Shown here in pieces: positions 42,989 through 51,877 of a DNA stretch of 64,000 bases. The stretch is from positions 1,860,001-1,924,000 of the forward strand of contig NZ_MPVN01000001.1 in the NCBI RefSeq assembly GCF_001955535.1, read 5' to 3'. Both the position numbers and the translations under genes were made by a program. Within the stretch, counting starts at the first letter, position 1; each line of letters starts with the position of its first letter. Under the pieces are notes generated by a model. That model was not told where the DNA came from. It saw nothing but the letters and a program-made list of their open reading frames with translations, and searched no databases. Source of the stretch: Paenibacillus sp. FSL H7-0326 (GTDB lineage: Bacteria; Bacillota; Bacilli; Paenibacillales; Paenibacillaceae).

Positions 42989-45706
42989 TTGCAGGCTATG
43001 AAAAAACAATCAAAAAAATCACTCGCATTTCTTCTCATGTTATCTATGGCAAGCTCGTCGTTAGCAGGTCAAAGTTTCGCAGCAAGCCCGGAGGTTCAGC
43101 TCTCCGATATTAAAGGACACTGGGCAGAAGCAAAAATTCAAGCTTGGATCGATCAAGGATTGGTTCGAGGATATTTGGACCGCACCTTTAAACCGAACAA
43201 ATCCATCACTAGAGCCGAGTTTATAAATTTAGTCAATGCTGCTTTTGGATATTCTGGACAAACCAAGATTAACTTCAAAGATGTTTCTGTGGATGCCTGG
43301 TACTATGACGCCGTGGCTGCAGCCAGCGCCGCTGGATATATAAGCGGGTACTCGAATCAAACGATGAAGCCGCAGAATTCCTTATCCCGTCAAGAAGCAG
43401 CAGTGATCATCGCCGGAATTCTGAATTTGGAGGATAACGAGGATGCCGCGGATGCCTTTAGCGATTCATCCACCATTGCAGCTTGGAGCAAAGGAGCTGT
43501 AGGTGCAGCGGCAGCGGCGGGAATGATATCCGGTTACGAAGATGGCAGCTTTAAACCTCTTCATTCAATCACGCGTGCCGAAGCCGTCGAAATACTGGTT
43601 AACGCTGTAGATACGAATACGCAAGTTGGTGCCAAACCATCTAAACCCGTCGGAACGACAAACCAGCTGAATGTTGCCCCTCCTGCGGATGAAGCCTCTT
43701 TATCTGCCGTGCGACATGGTGAAAATGCAGCCGACGACACACTCAAAAACACGGCTGCAACAAATCCTTTTATTCAGATTCTGGATGGTTTTGATGCAGT
43801 ATGGTCCTTGAACCAACCGGCCTGGAGAAATGGAACAGCCTTAACTGTCCCTGGGGTCAACGGCAAGGTTGCGAATTATGGTGACGGGCCGACTATTTAT
43901 TTTGACGGCTATAAAAATGATGCAGCCGCTGTCGTTGCAGATAAGAAAACATATGCAAATGCCGAAATAAGAAACAAGGCAACCTGGGTTGCCAATATTA
44001 AATATGTAGAAGAAGTCACGCAAAATCGTACCAAAGAAGAAGCGCTCGCAGCCTACTATGATGACCAAAGAGATAAGATCTATAGTATGATCGATGGTTT
44101 CGGACCGCTGGCTAACACTTATGTGGATATCATCAAGCCAACGACAAGCGTTGAACGAAGCATCGATGAAATGGATGTCGTCTTGACAGAAACCACGGTA
44201 GAAGACGAGAGTCAGGGAATCGGAAGCTGGGAAAATAACGAGCTTGAAGATATGATCGCTTTAGTAGACGCCGTTCGTTTCAAAATCCCTGCTTCATCTA
44301 ATCCGTCTAAATATTTCTTCTCTTCACCAAGACCGTGGAGAATGAATTCAAACGGAGAGGTTAAAGAAATCGTCGATCAGAATGGTCTTCCTGTTTGGGA
44401 AACCCTCGGGGAAGGTGAACCAACAGATGAACCCTTACCTTCAGGAGGTACAAAATCAACCGGAGAAAGACATTTCCAAACGTATGAATCCGATGTTGAG
44501 GTTATCCCTGCATTGAGCTATGTCAGAAGAGAAGCAGAGGATGGACAAGGTAAAGATGGTGCTTTCCCAAGCGGACATACAAGCGCGTCGTACCTATCCG
44601 TTCTGCCTTTTGCCTACGCTACACCAGAACGATACGCTGAATTTTTGACCCGAGCGGCTCAAATGGGGGAGAATCGGATCGTAACCGGAATGCACTCACC
44701 GCTTGATGTAATCGGTGCAAGAATTCAAGCTACAGCCATGGCTGCCTATGCATTCAATAAAGAAGAGTATAAAGAATTATTAGAGAAGGGCTATGAAAAT
44801 GCAGGAGAAGTATTTGGAGCGAAAGCAGCAGCAAAAGGCATGAGTCTGTATGACTATGCACATACGGTGACAGAGGACTATAACTTCAAGAGTGCATACG
44901 ATGAGACAAAATGGACAGATCATGACGCCAACAAAGCCTTCTACAGAGAGAAGCTTACTTATGGCCTGCCTCAAACCGGAATCAAAGGCCTCGCTCCTGT
45001 AGTACCAGAAGGTGCAGAAGCTTTACTCGAAACGCGCCAGCCTTATTTAACCGATGAACAGCGCAGAGAAGTATTGTATACGACGTCCATTGACTCCGGT
45101 TATCCTGTACTGGACGAATCAAACGGCTGGGGCAGACTGGATCTCGTCACAGCTGCGGATGGGTACGGCGCGTTCCTGGAGAATGTAACCGTGAATATGG
45201 ACGCTTCCAAAGGACGCTTTAACGCACAAGACTGGTGGAGAAATAATATCAGTGGCACGGGCATGCTTACGAAAAAGGGATCGGGAACCCTTACTTTAAC
45301 AGGGAACAATACCTACACCGGCGGAACTTTGCTGCAAGCAGGAACACTGGAAGCCCAGTCTGCGACCGCATTTGGTACCGGAGATCTGTATGTGGAGAAT
45401 GGAACCGTCATGGTTAACGCCGATGGAGCATTGAAAGTGAACAGAAACTTTACCATGGACAACGGAACCTTAGAAATGGTGATGGATAATGACAACAGTC
45501 AGATCCATGTCAGCAAAATGCTGTATCTTGCTGGGGGAAGCCTGAATCTGGATCTATCTAACTATAACATTGAGGGTTCTAAAGATATTACATTAATTAC
45601 TGCCGGTGGAGTTAAAGGTCAATTTGATCGTGTAACTGCGGATGGTTATGACGTGACTGTCACTTATAATGAGGATCGTGTCATTGCCCATGTTACAGCA
45701 AAATAA
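42989..45706 (+). CDS. SLH-anchored PAP2-type acid phosphatase with autotransporter-like beta repeats
   Basis: A 905-residue secreted protein. A signal peptide ends near SFAA (about residue 32). Three SLH domains follow (SDIKGHWAEAKIQAWIDQGL, FKDVSVDAWYYDAVAAASAA, FSDSSTIAAWSKGAVGAAAA; residues about 36-205) and bind secondary cell-wall polymer. The PAP2/haloperoxidase phosphatase core carries FPSGHTSASYL (about 525) and RIVTGMHSPLDVIGARIQA (about 566), with catalytic His residues. The C-terminus has PATR-like repeats (GSGTLTLTGNNTYTGGTLLQ, about 766-785), normally found in Gram-negative autotransporters. The start is TTG at 42989 (AGGGG upstream) or ATG at 42998. Confidence 0.92.
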   Translation: MQAMKKQSKKSLAFLLMLSMASSSLAGQSFAASPEVQLSDIKGHWAEAKIQAWIDQGLVRGYLDRTFKPNKSITRAEFINLVNAAFGYSGQTKINFKDVSVDAWYYDAVAAASAAGYISGYSNQTMKPQNSLSRQEAAVIIAGILNLEDNEDAADAFSDSSTIAAWSKGAVGAAAAAGMISGYEDGSFKPLHSITRAEAVEILVNAVDTNTQVGAKPSKPVGTTNQLNVAPPADEASLSAVRHGENAADDTLKNTAATNPFIQILDGFDAVWSLNQPAWRNGTALTVPGVNGKVANYGDGPTIYFDGYKNDAAAVVADKKTYANAEIRNKATWVANIKYVEEVTQNRTKEEALAAYYDDQRDKIYSMIDGFGPLANTYVDIIKPTTSVERSIDEMDVVLTETTVEDESQGIGSWENNELEDMIALVDAVRFKIPASSNPSKYFFSSPRPWRMNSNGEVKEIVDQNGLPVWETLGEGEPTDEPLPSGGTKSTGERHFQTYESDVEVIPALSYVRREAEDGQGKDGAFPSGHTSASYLSVLPFAYATPERYAEFLTRAAQMGENRIVTGMHSPLDVIGARIQATAMAAYAFNKEEYKELLEKGYENAGEVFGAKAAAKGMSLYDYAHTVTEDYNFKSAYDETKWTDHDANKAFYREKLTYGLPQTGIKGLAPVVPEGAEALLETRQPYLTDEQRREVLYTTSIDSGYPVLDESNGWGRLDLVTAADGYGAFLENVTVNMDASKGRFNAQDWWRNNISGTGMLTKKGSGTLTLTGNNTYTGGTLLQAGTLEAQSATAFGTGDLYVENGTVMVNADGALKVNRNFTMDNGTLEMVMDNDNSQIHVSKMLYLAGGSLNLDLSNYNIEGSKDITLITAGGVKGQFDRVTADGYDVTVTYNEDRVIAHVTAK

Positions 45707-45722
45707 TAAATAGAATAGTTAA

Positions 45723-45755
45723 GGGCTGAACTAGTTTCTAGTTTCAGCCCTTTTT
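45723..45755 (+). terminator. Terminator of the SLH phosphatase gene
   Basis: GGGCTGAA and TTCAGCCC with an inner CTAG stem are followed by TTTTT. Confidence 0.88.
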
Positions 45756-45760
45756 GTAAA

Positions 45761-46345
45761 TTATGAATACTTCTTTGATAGTAAGAAAAGAAGGTTCTCT
45801 TTTACATCCGCCCATTCGTTGTCAAGTATGCTGTAAAAAATATTATCATGCATGGATCCGTCTGCCTTTATTCGATGCTTACGGAAAACACCTTCCTTGA
45901 TCGCTCCGATTCGTTCAATTGACCGTTGTGATCGGATATTTTGTCCACTCACGGAGAACTGGACGCGCATTAGATGCAGCTCCTCAAAGCAGTGCCGCAG
46001 CAGAAGAAATTTGCACTCCGTATTGACACCCGTCCTCCAATAGTCAGGCGATAGCCATGTCCATCCAATCTCAGCATTTCTATTCGCCATATCCAGATCC
46101 CCTGCTCGGGTGGTTCCGATGATCTTCCCTGACGCTTGATCCAATATGGTGAAGGGAATCTGGGATCCATTATTTTTATTTGCCAATGCATCAGTCAGTA
46201 CCTGATCCAGTTCTTCCGTTGTATGGATCGTTCTCCAGGTGTATTCCCATACCTTTGGAGACAACAAGACGCTGATTAATTCTGCCTTGTGGCAATCTTC
46301 CATCGGAACAAGAGTTACTATTTTTCCTTCTAGAATGCAATTCAT
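45761..46345 (-). CDS. GNAT acetyltransferase (RimJ/RimL type)
   Basis: A 194-residue protein. The pattern LEGKIVTLVPMEDCHKAELI at the start, AEIGWTWLSPDYWRTGVNTE in the acetyl-CoA region, and SQRSIERIGAIKEGVFRKHR near the end is typical of the RimL-like GNAT_3 group, which acetylates protein N-termini or small molecules. No strong ribosome site precedes the ATG at 46345. It is 17 bp downstream of the next minus-strand gene, suggesting co-transcription. Confidence 0.88.
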   Translation of the reverse strand: MNCILEGKIVTLVPMEDCHKAELISVLLSPKVWEYTWRTIHTTEELDQVLTDALANKNNGSQIPFTILDQASGKIIGTTRAGDLDMANRNAEIGWTWLSPDYWRTGVNTECKFLLLRHCFEELHLMRVQFSVSGQNIRSQRSIERIGAIKEGVFRKHRIKADGSMHDNIFYSILDNEWADVKENLLFLLSKKYS

Positions 46346-46362
46346 CTGATCTTGTTTAATAA

Positions 46363-47277
46363 TTACTCTCCTCCGTCCATGTGGGCCAATTCAAATACTC
46401 GATTCCATTGTCTCGTTAAATAAGGTGACACGGCGCCAATGTTAGAAGTTTCGACTAACAAAGAAAAGGTATGTCCTCCCCAAGGGCCCTGTGGATCAAA
46501 GATTTGTCTACCGATTCGCACGCCTTCTGCTGTTAATGATGTACTCAAGCGTTTCATACCTTCGTTTAAAACTTCAAGAGGCAGCGGTTTATTTCTACGC
46601 TCGGACCATTCTGCCAAGAAGAACATACCCCGTAAAATATCATATTCAAAAAACCTCGGAAAGCAAGGCTTCAGCCACTCCACATCGATAATGTCCCCTT
46701 TTTGCTTAGAACACACAAGACGATGCTCGATTAAATACCGTGCACCTTCGTCTAAGAAAACAGCCTCCTGCACCGTAAATTCGCGGTTGGTATGTAATAA
46801 TATAGCTTCCAGGGGAGGTAACGTAGAGACGATAGAACTTTTCCTAGAATGCGTATAAGCTTCAGGATCACAGTTCAGTCCGCCATCAGGTAATTGATGT
46901 TTTAACAGCCATTCCCGGATCCAAGGCAGTTCCTTGTCCAAATCACAGCCATAAGCGGTCAGAATCATATAAAAAACAGCGAGTTCACAGTGACAGCAAT
47001 CCATCTTCAGCTTATCCCTTTCACTTGATGGACCGTCGTCCTCAGATATAATAAAAGTTGGCCAGACCTGAGTTTTGAGGAGATATTTAGCTCTTTCAAT
47101 AGAGGATTGTGGGATTCTCCTCACCTCTCCCATTTCATAGAGAGCAGCCATATGCCACCAAGCCCCATCCCATTTTCGACGAGTGCATTCACCGTGATCC
47201 ATCGTAAAATGGGGGGCATATTCAAGAAACTGTATAGATTTTTCGATTTCCAAACGCAGAGTTTGAGTCGTCTCCAT
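46363..47277 (-). CDS. Terpenoid-cyclase/prenyltransferase-fold protein of unknown function
   Basis: A 304-residue cytoplasmic protein. Helical repeats with the motif WLLKHQLPDGGLNCDPEAYT resemble the QW-type repeats of squalene cyclase and prenyltransferase alpha-alpha barrels, and MDCCHCELAVFYMILTAYGC sits where a second helix hairpin would be. No catalytic DxDD motif is visible, so it is unlikely to be an active cyclase. AGAGGAG precedes the ATG. The neighbour acetyltransferase is probably in the same transcript. Confidence 0.6.
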   Translation of the reverse strand: METTQTLRLEIEKSIQFLEYAPHFTMDHGECTRRKWDGAWWHMAALYEMGEVRRIPQSSIERAKYLLKTQVWPTFIISEDDGPSSERDKLKMDCCHCELAVFYMILTAYGCDLDKELPWIREWLLKHQLPDGGLNCDPEAYTHSRKSSIVSTLPPLEAILLHTNREFTVQEAVFLDEGARYLIEHRLVCSKQKGDIIDVEWLKPCFPRFFEYDILRGMFFLAEWSERRNKPLPLEVLNEGMKRLSTSLTAEGVRIGRQIFDPQGPWGGHTFSLLVETSNIGAVSPYLTRQWNRVFELAHMDGGE

Positions 47278-47381
47278 TTGTTATCTCCTCTGTTATGTCT
47301 AAAACTGATTTGATTACTGTCATATTTTCCTAATTATATCACCAGATAGCTGTTACCTTCTAAACTAATCTACCCTAAATG

Positions 47382-47416
47382 AAAAAAAAGAGCAGCTGCC
47401 AACTGGCAACAGCTCC
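47382..47416 (-). terminator. Terminator of the zinc operon
   Basis: On the minus strand GGAGCTGTTGCC and GGCAGCTGCTC pair, followed by eight T. It lies 46 bp after the znuB stop. Confidence 0.85.
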
Positions 47417-47461
47417 ATACAATCTCAATCTTACGTATCACTAATGGAATATTTGATAATT

Positions 47462-48304
47462 TTAGGTCTGCTTCTTATTCCAACTTTTATTCATCCTGAA
47501 TACTTGTACCAATTTATTTGCGATGGTTATAACGATTAAGATGGTAACGAGAATTAAAGTAATGGTTGCTCCCGGTGGAGTACCATACTCATAAGAAGTT
47601 ACTAATCCGCTTAACATACCCGTTAATGTAATAGGAATCCCTATCAATATTGTGCTTGAAAAGCTTCTGCTCAATCGCATAGATATCGCTGCAGGTAATA
47701 TTAAAATCGCAGATACTAAGAGTGCGCCTACGATTGGCATAATGATAGCAATGGTTATTCCCGTTAAAGCATTGAATAGGATAGACATCGTCTTTATGGG
47801 TAAGCCAGCAGTAAAAGCCGTTTCTTCATCAAAAACCATTACGTACATCGCCTTCCGAAACACTAGGTATAAGCACAAAATTATACCCGCCAATATATAG
47901 AGTATCCACACCTGCTCCATACTAATGGTTACGATTGATCCAAATAAAAATTTTTCGATATTTAGTGTGGAACCACCCTGACTCAAACTAATTAGAAACA
48001 AGGCTAAAGCCATCCCAGCTGACATTAAAATGGCGATAGACACTTCAGAATACGTTCGATATAGCATACGCATGTACTCCAGTAAAACAGCAATAACTAC
48101 GACCATCAAGATATTGGTCCAGGTTGGGTTAACGCTGACTAATAGTCCTAATGCGACTCCAGCTAATGAAACGTGGGATAAAGTATCTGCCATAAGGGAT
48201 TGCCTGCGTAATATGAGAAACAATCCTAGCATGGGTGCAATTAATGAGATGACAAGGGAGGCCTGGAAAGCTCTTTGCATGAATCCATAGAGAAACATCT
48301 CCAA
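47462..48304 (-). CDS. znuB: Zinc ABC transporter permease
   Basis: A 280-residue membrane protein with about eight helices, the ABC-3 family permease of zinc/manganese uptake systems. FMQRAFQASLVISLIAPMLG at the start, DTLSHVSLAGVALGLLV in the second helix region, and PIVGALLVSAILILPAAISM are conserved. The start is TTG at 48304 with AAAGGTGGG upstream. It overlaps the ATPase gene by 64 bp. It is the last gene of zinT-znuA-znuC-znuB and should be Zur-repressed. Confidence 0.95.
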   Translation of the reverse strand: MEMFLYGFMQRAFQASLVISLIAPMLGLFLILRRQSLMADTLSHVSLAGVALGLLVSVNPTWTNILMVVVIAVLLEYMRMLYRTYSEVSIAILMSAGMALALFLISLSQGGSTLNIEKFLFGSIVTISMEQVWILYILAGIILCLYLVFRKAMYVMVFDEETAFTAGLPIKTMSILFNALTGITIAIIMPIVGALLVSAILILPAAISMRLSRSFSSTILIGIPITLTGMLSGLVTSYEYGTPPGATITLILVTILIVITIANKLVQVFRMNKSWNKKQT

Positions 48305-48957
48305 GGTAAGCCCACCTTTCGTATAAGTTCAATATGTTTGTTACAGTATTTTCGAAGCTCATCATGATCGTGTGTGACCATCAAAATTCCCTTCCCATGT
48401 GCCTCACTGTAATGCTTTAACAATTTGTAAAATTCTTCGCGTGATTTTGTATCCATTCCTGTGGTAGGTTCATCCAATACAAACAGATCAGGGTCTGTAG
48501 CAAAAACACGTGCGATAGAGATTCTCTGTTTTTGTCCTCCGGACAGTTCTCCAATCTTTTTATAGCGCATATCCCACATTCCAACGGATTCAAGGGCACG
48601 CTTGACCTGTTCTTTGTCCTCTTTATTTAATTTCTTAAACCATTTGCCTCTCTGATAACGACCAGACTGAACTAATTCCAATACTGTACTGGGAAAACCG
48701 ACATTAAACGAAGCAACTTGTTGAGGGACATATCCAACCACTAGCTTCTCTCCGAGACGATTATTGGGGGATAAGCTAACTTTACCGGTTGTAGGCTTAA
48801 GTAAACCTAATATATTCCGAATTAAAGTGGTTTTCGCCGCTCCATTCTCCCCTGTCAGCATGATAAAGTCCCCTGGATTTAATTCAAAGGATATATTCGT
48901 AAGAACAGGCTCCTGTTCATAATGAAATGCCAGTTCATCGACTTTAATATAGTACAT
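48241..48957 (-). CDS. znuC: Zinc ABC transporter ATP-binding protein
   Basis: A 238-residue ATPase that drives zinc uptake. Walker A is GENGAAKTT (about residue 36), in which the usual last Gly is Ala; the signature LSGGQKQRISIARV (about 133) and Walker B LFVLDEPTTGMD are intact. The C-terminus (LPWRCFSMDSCKE) matches the Cys-containing tail of Gram-positive zinc transporters and extends into the permease gene, giving a 64-bp overlap. GAGAGG precedes the ATG. It begins 42 bp after znuA. Confidence 0.93.
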   Translation of the reverse strand: MYYIKVDELAFHYEQEPVLTNISFELNPGDFIMLTGENGAAKTTLIRNILGLLKPTTGKVSLSPNNRLGEKLVVGYVPQQVASFNVGFPSTVLELVQSGRYQRGKWFKKLNKEDKEQVKRALESVGMWDMRYKKIGELSGGQKQRISIARVFATDPDLFVLDEPTTGMDTKSREEFYKLLKHYSEAHGKGILMVTHDHDELRKYCNKHIELIRKVGLPWRCFSMDSCKELSRPPLSSH

Positions 48958-48999
48958 GAGATTATTTACCTCTCTATTTACTCTGTTCCTCTTAATTAC

Positions 49000-50529
49000 T
49001 TATTTAATGCTGGCTTGCAACGCTTTGAGGTTGTGACGCATCGCTTCCAAGTACCCTAAATCATTCTCTATTAATTCCTCTGAAAGCACCTCTAAATCAT
49101 ATAAGACAGCTGTCTCTGTCCCTGTTTCTGCAGCAACCGTTTGAGCGATAGAGGAGCTGGCCCCTTGTTGATAATAAATAACGGGAACATTGTATTCTTG
49201 AACTAAATCAGCAATTTCCGCAATTCGAGAAGGGCTTGGTTCTACTTCAGTAGATAGTCCACCAATCGCAATTTGTTCTAAATCATAACGATCTGCAAGG
49301 TAGCCGAAAGCTTGATGCTGTACGACAAAGGCTCTATGTGCTGCATCTTTTAATGTAGTCTGGTATTCTTTATCCAGCGCTTTAAGCTCTTCTATAAATG
49401 CTTCCGCATTGTCCTCATAAACTGCTTCTCCATCGGGGTCTGCCTCGATTAAGGCATTGCGAATAGCCAGGACCTGATCTTGTGCCAATACCGGATCAAG
49501 CCAGATATGAGGGTCTTGATTCTCATGATCATCAATGATTACAGAGATTATTTGTGATTCTGCATGAACATTCTTGTCATGATCATACAGTACAGCCTTC
49601 GCTTCGAAGCTTTCTCCTGTTGTTTTATATTCAAAACGCTCCGTCTCTTGATCAGGTACTGCTTCCCATTCATGATCTGCGTCTTCTCTTATGAACCAAT
49701 TCCAGCTTTTAAATTCTGTCTCTTCATTCATTTCGGCAGCAAGTGTAACCACATCGCCTGTGTGATAATGATCTGCTAAGCCCACAATCGATATTTCTTC
49801 TCCTGCTTGTGCACCGCTGTGTTCTTCATGTTCATGTCCTGCGTGGTCTTCATCTTCGTGAGCATGGGAATCATGATTATCAATCACAAGCTCTACCGGC
49901 TCGGATTCCGCATAAACATTATGATTATGATCATATATAACGGCTCTAACTTCAAAGCTATCTTCCGGGGCTTCTATGGTGAATGCTGCTGTCCCTTGTC
50001 CAGAGACAACTGCCCATTCTTCATCTGCACTTGCTCGTTGATACCAATGCCAGTGATCATAATCGACATCGCCTGTTAATTTCGCCGTTAGCTTAATCTC
50101 ACCACCCGTATGATAGTGATCGGCCACACCTTCAACTTGAACACTTACTGTGTCCGATTTCTCAGGTCCATCGGCTGCTCGTACAATGATAAGGTTGTCA
50201 TTTTCTACGGTATTCAATAAACTCTTTGTCCAATACTCCATCTCATCGCTACTATAGACAAATACATCCGCTTCGTTTACAGCCGCGACATCTTGTGCAC
50301 TTGGTTCAAATTGATGGGCATCCTGTCCTTCAGAGACCATGAGCTGCACATCCGCCCGATCTCCAGCAATATATTTAGTGAATTCATACATAGGTAAAAA
50401 AGAAGCTATCACAGAAATCTTGGATCCATCGTTGTTAGTCGTATTTTCTGTGTTTTGTGACTCACATCCAAAAAGAACTAAGGTTACAGTTAAAAAAACG
50501 AAAAGGGTTTGAAGCATTTTTCGATTCAT
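49000..50529 (-). CDS. znuA: Zinc-binding lipoprotein ZnuA with two inserted His-rich modules
   Basis: A 509-residue solute-binding lipoprotein (lipobox LFGC, C22). The cluster A-I fold is split: residues 35-125 form the first lobe (H72 in DAHQFEP), and residues 338-509 form the rest (HIWLDP with H341, H405 in VVQHQAFGYLADR). Between them, where other ZnuA proteins have a His-rich loop, are two copies of a domain of about 92 residues (127-218 and 245-336) starting DHYHTG, joined by a His/Glu-rich linker (HAHEDEDHAGHEHEEHSG). The same module is in the neighbouring ZinT. It should bind extracellular zinc and pass it to ZnuBC. It is about 200 residues longer than usual. Confidence 0.93.
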   Translation of the reverse strand: MNRKMLQTLFVFLTVTLVLFGCESQNTENTTNNDGSKISVIASFLPMYEFTKYIAGDRADVQLMVSEGQDAHQFEPSAQDVAAVNEADVFVYSSDEMEYWTKSLLNTVENDNLIIVRAADGPEKSDTVSVQVEGVADHYHTGGEIKLTAKLTGDVDYDHWHWYQRASADEEWAVVSGQGTAAFTIEAPEDSFEVRAVIYDHNHNVYAESEPVELVIDNHDSHAHEDEDHAGHEHEEHSGAQAGEEISIVGLADHYHTGDVVTLAAEMNEETEFKSWNWFIREDADHEWEAVPDQETERFEYKTTGESFEAKAVLYDHDKNVHAESQIISVIIDDHENQDPHIWLDPVLAQDQVLAIRNALIEADPDGEAVYEDNAEAFIEELKALDKEYQTTLKDAAHRAFVVQHQAFGYLADRYDLEQIAIGGLSTEVEPSPSRIAEIADLVQEYNVPVIYYQQGASSSIAQTVAAETGTETAVLYDLEVLSEELIENDLGYLEAMRHNLKALQASIK

Positions 50530-50585
50530 GTATTATAAATCTCCTTTGCTAGATATAGTTAAAACAAGTAAAACGAAAGCAGGAA

Positions 50586-50610
50586 GAAGAGAAGCGGTAT
50601 GCTTCTCTTC
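50586..50610 (-). terminator. Hairpin between zinT and znuA
   Basis: GAAGAGAAGC and GCTTCTCTTC form a perfect 10-bp stem with a 5-nt loop but only a weak T tract. It may moderate transcription into znuA or protect the zinT mRNA. Confidence 0.5.
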
Positions 50611-50622
50611 TCCTCTGTGGAT

Positions 50623-51615
50623 TTAATGCGCTAATTGGTCACGAACGATATCCTCTGCATCTAAATCAGAAGGGTAATAAGTTGGCCAATTGGTAACCTC
50701 TTCTAATAAAGCTTCACGATCATCTCCCCAATATAAATGGTAGTGATGTGAGTCCGTTGGGAATATGAGGTGATCACTGAATTGAATATATTGCGGCATA
50801 TCTGCATTTTCATCTACGAGCTTATAAATAAATCGCACGCCTCGATTACCTGCTTCGTAAGTAAGAATCTCGTAACCATCGTATTCGTAGTCACCTGAAG
50901 ATTCTTTTCCATCACGGAAGAACGTTACATTGCCATTCTCAATAATGATGCGTTCTACATCTGTTTCATACCCAGTTGTGTAGTATTCTTTATATTCTTC
51001 AGCAGTCATATCGCCCTCTTCTGCTTTGTGTTCAAACACTTCGTCTAAATCACCAGCTAAAAGGTAGGGGTATACAGACTGCCAATCACCTTCCCAGTCC
51101 GATAATTCACGATCTTTGACTTGTTCATCTTCAAAGATTCCTGCATTAATGTTTTTGCTCTCTTCATCATGACCATGGTGGTCGTCGATAACGATGGTAA
51201 CCGGCTCGGACTCTGCGTACACTTCATGATTACCATCGTACAGTGTAGCTTTAATTTCTAAACCATCCGTCGTTGCCTCCCCTGTAAAGGTGTCCCCCTC
51301 TTGACCAGAAGCCGCTTCCCATTCCGTTTGATCGCTTTCTTTTATGTACCAATGCCAGTGATCATAATCGACATTCTCACTGAGTACAGCAGATAATTCG
51401 ATGGTATCTCCGGTATGATAATGGTCACCTAAGCCTTCTATTGTAATTGTTCCTGACTCTTGTACATCGGTCTCTTGTACATCAGTTTCTTGTACTCCTG
51501 TCTCTTCTGTTTCTGCTGCGTTATGATTAGCAGTTTCCCCTTCTTTTGCATCTTGGCAAGCGGCTAACATTACGCTTAATGCCAATAAACTAATAAGTAA
51601 AGATAATTTCTTCAA
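50623..51615 (-). CDS. zinT: ZinT-like zinc lipoprotein with His-rich module
   Basis: A 330-residue lipoprotein (lipobox LAAC, C20). After a linker with the repeat VQETD, residues 56-146 form the DHYHTGD...DHWHW module also found twice in ZnuA. Residues 166-330 are a ZinT (YodA) domain (LSDWEGDWQSVYPYLLAGDL, GNRGVRFIYKLVD, DSHHYHLYWGDD), whose histidines bind zinc. ZinT proteins deliver zinc to ZnuA. The gene is first in the operon and is covered by a Zur box at 51647-51667. The start is TTG at 51615 with AGGGGAA upstream. Confidence 0.94.
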   Translation of the reverse strand: MKKLSLLISLLALSVMLAACQDAKEGETANHNAAETEETGVQETDVQETDVQESGTITIEGLGDHYHTGDTIELSAVLSENVDYDHWHWYIKESDQTEWEAASGQEGDTFTGEATTDGLEIKATLYDGNHEVYAESEPVTIVIDDHHGHDEESKNINAGIFEDEQVKDRELSDWEGDWQSVYPYLLAGDLDEVFEHKAEEGDMTAEEYKEYYTTGYETDVERIIIENGNVTFFRDGKESSGDYEYDGYEILTYEAGNRGVRFIYKLVDENADMPQYIQFSDHLIFPTDSHHYHLYWGDDREALLEEVTNWPTYYPSDLDAEDIVRDQLAH

Positions 51616-51646
51616 GTGTGTCTTCCCCTCTCGTCGCGCTTAATCG

Positions 51647-51667
51647 TAATCGTAATTATTACGTTTT
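51647..51667. promoter_or_regulatory. Zur box of the zinc operon
   Basis: TAATCGTAATTATTACGTTTT matches the Bacillus Zur box AAATCGTAATnATTACGATTT except at two positions, with a perfect core CGTAAT-T-ATTACG (51651-51663). It lies directly downstream of the promoter -10, so zinc-loaded Zur should block transcription of zinT-znuACB. Confidence 0.9.
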
Positions 51668-51669
51668 AA

Positions 51670-51698
51670 AGGTTACACGGCTCTATACTAATTGTCAA
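51670..51698 (-). promoter_or_regulatory. Promoter of the zinT-znuACB operon
   Basis: On the minus strand a perfect TTGACA (51698-51693) and TAACCT (51675-51670) are 17 bp apart, with the Zur box immediately downstream. Confidence 0.7.
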
Positions 51699-51877
51699 GC
51701 TTAAATAATTGTTTTTATTTAATATTTCTAAATTGAACAGCGGTGGGGAGTCCTGCATTGGGAGGAGCTGTAATAGGGAATTCACTTAGGCTAAAAGAAA
51801 AGGAGCAGCTGGCCAAAAGGCAAACTACTCCTTGCTATTTTGAATTAATTTAAGTCGTTTCTCTCAAGTATATACAC

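Noticed and set aside
46363..47277. Squalene/hopene cyclase.
   Set aside because: Only weak repeat resemblance; the DxDD catalytic motif and the normal length of over 600 residues are absent.
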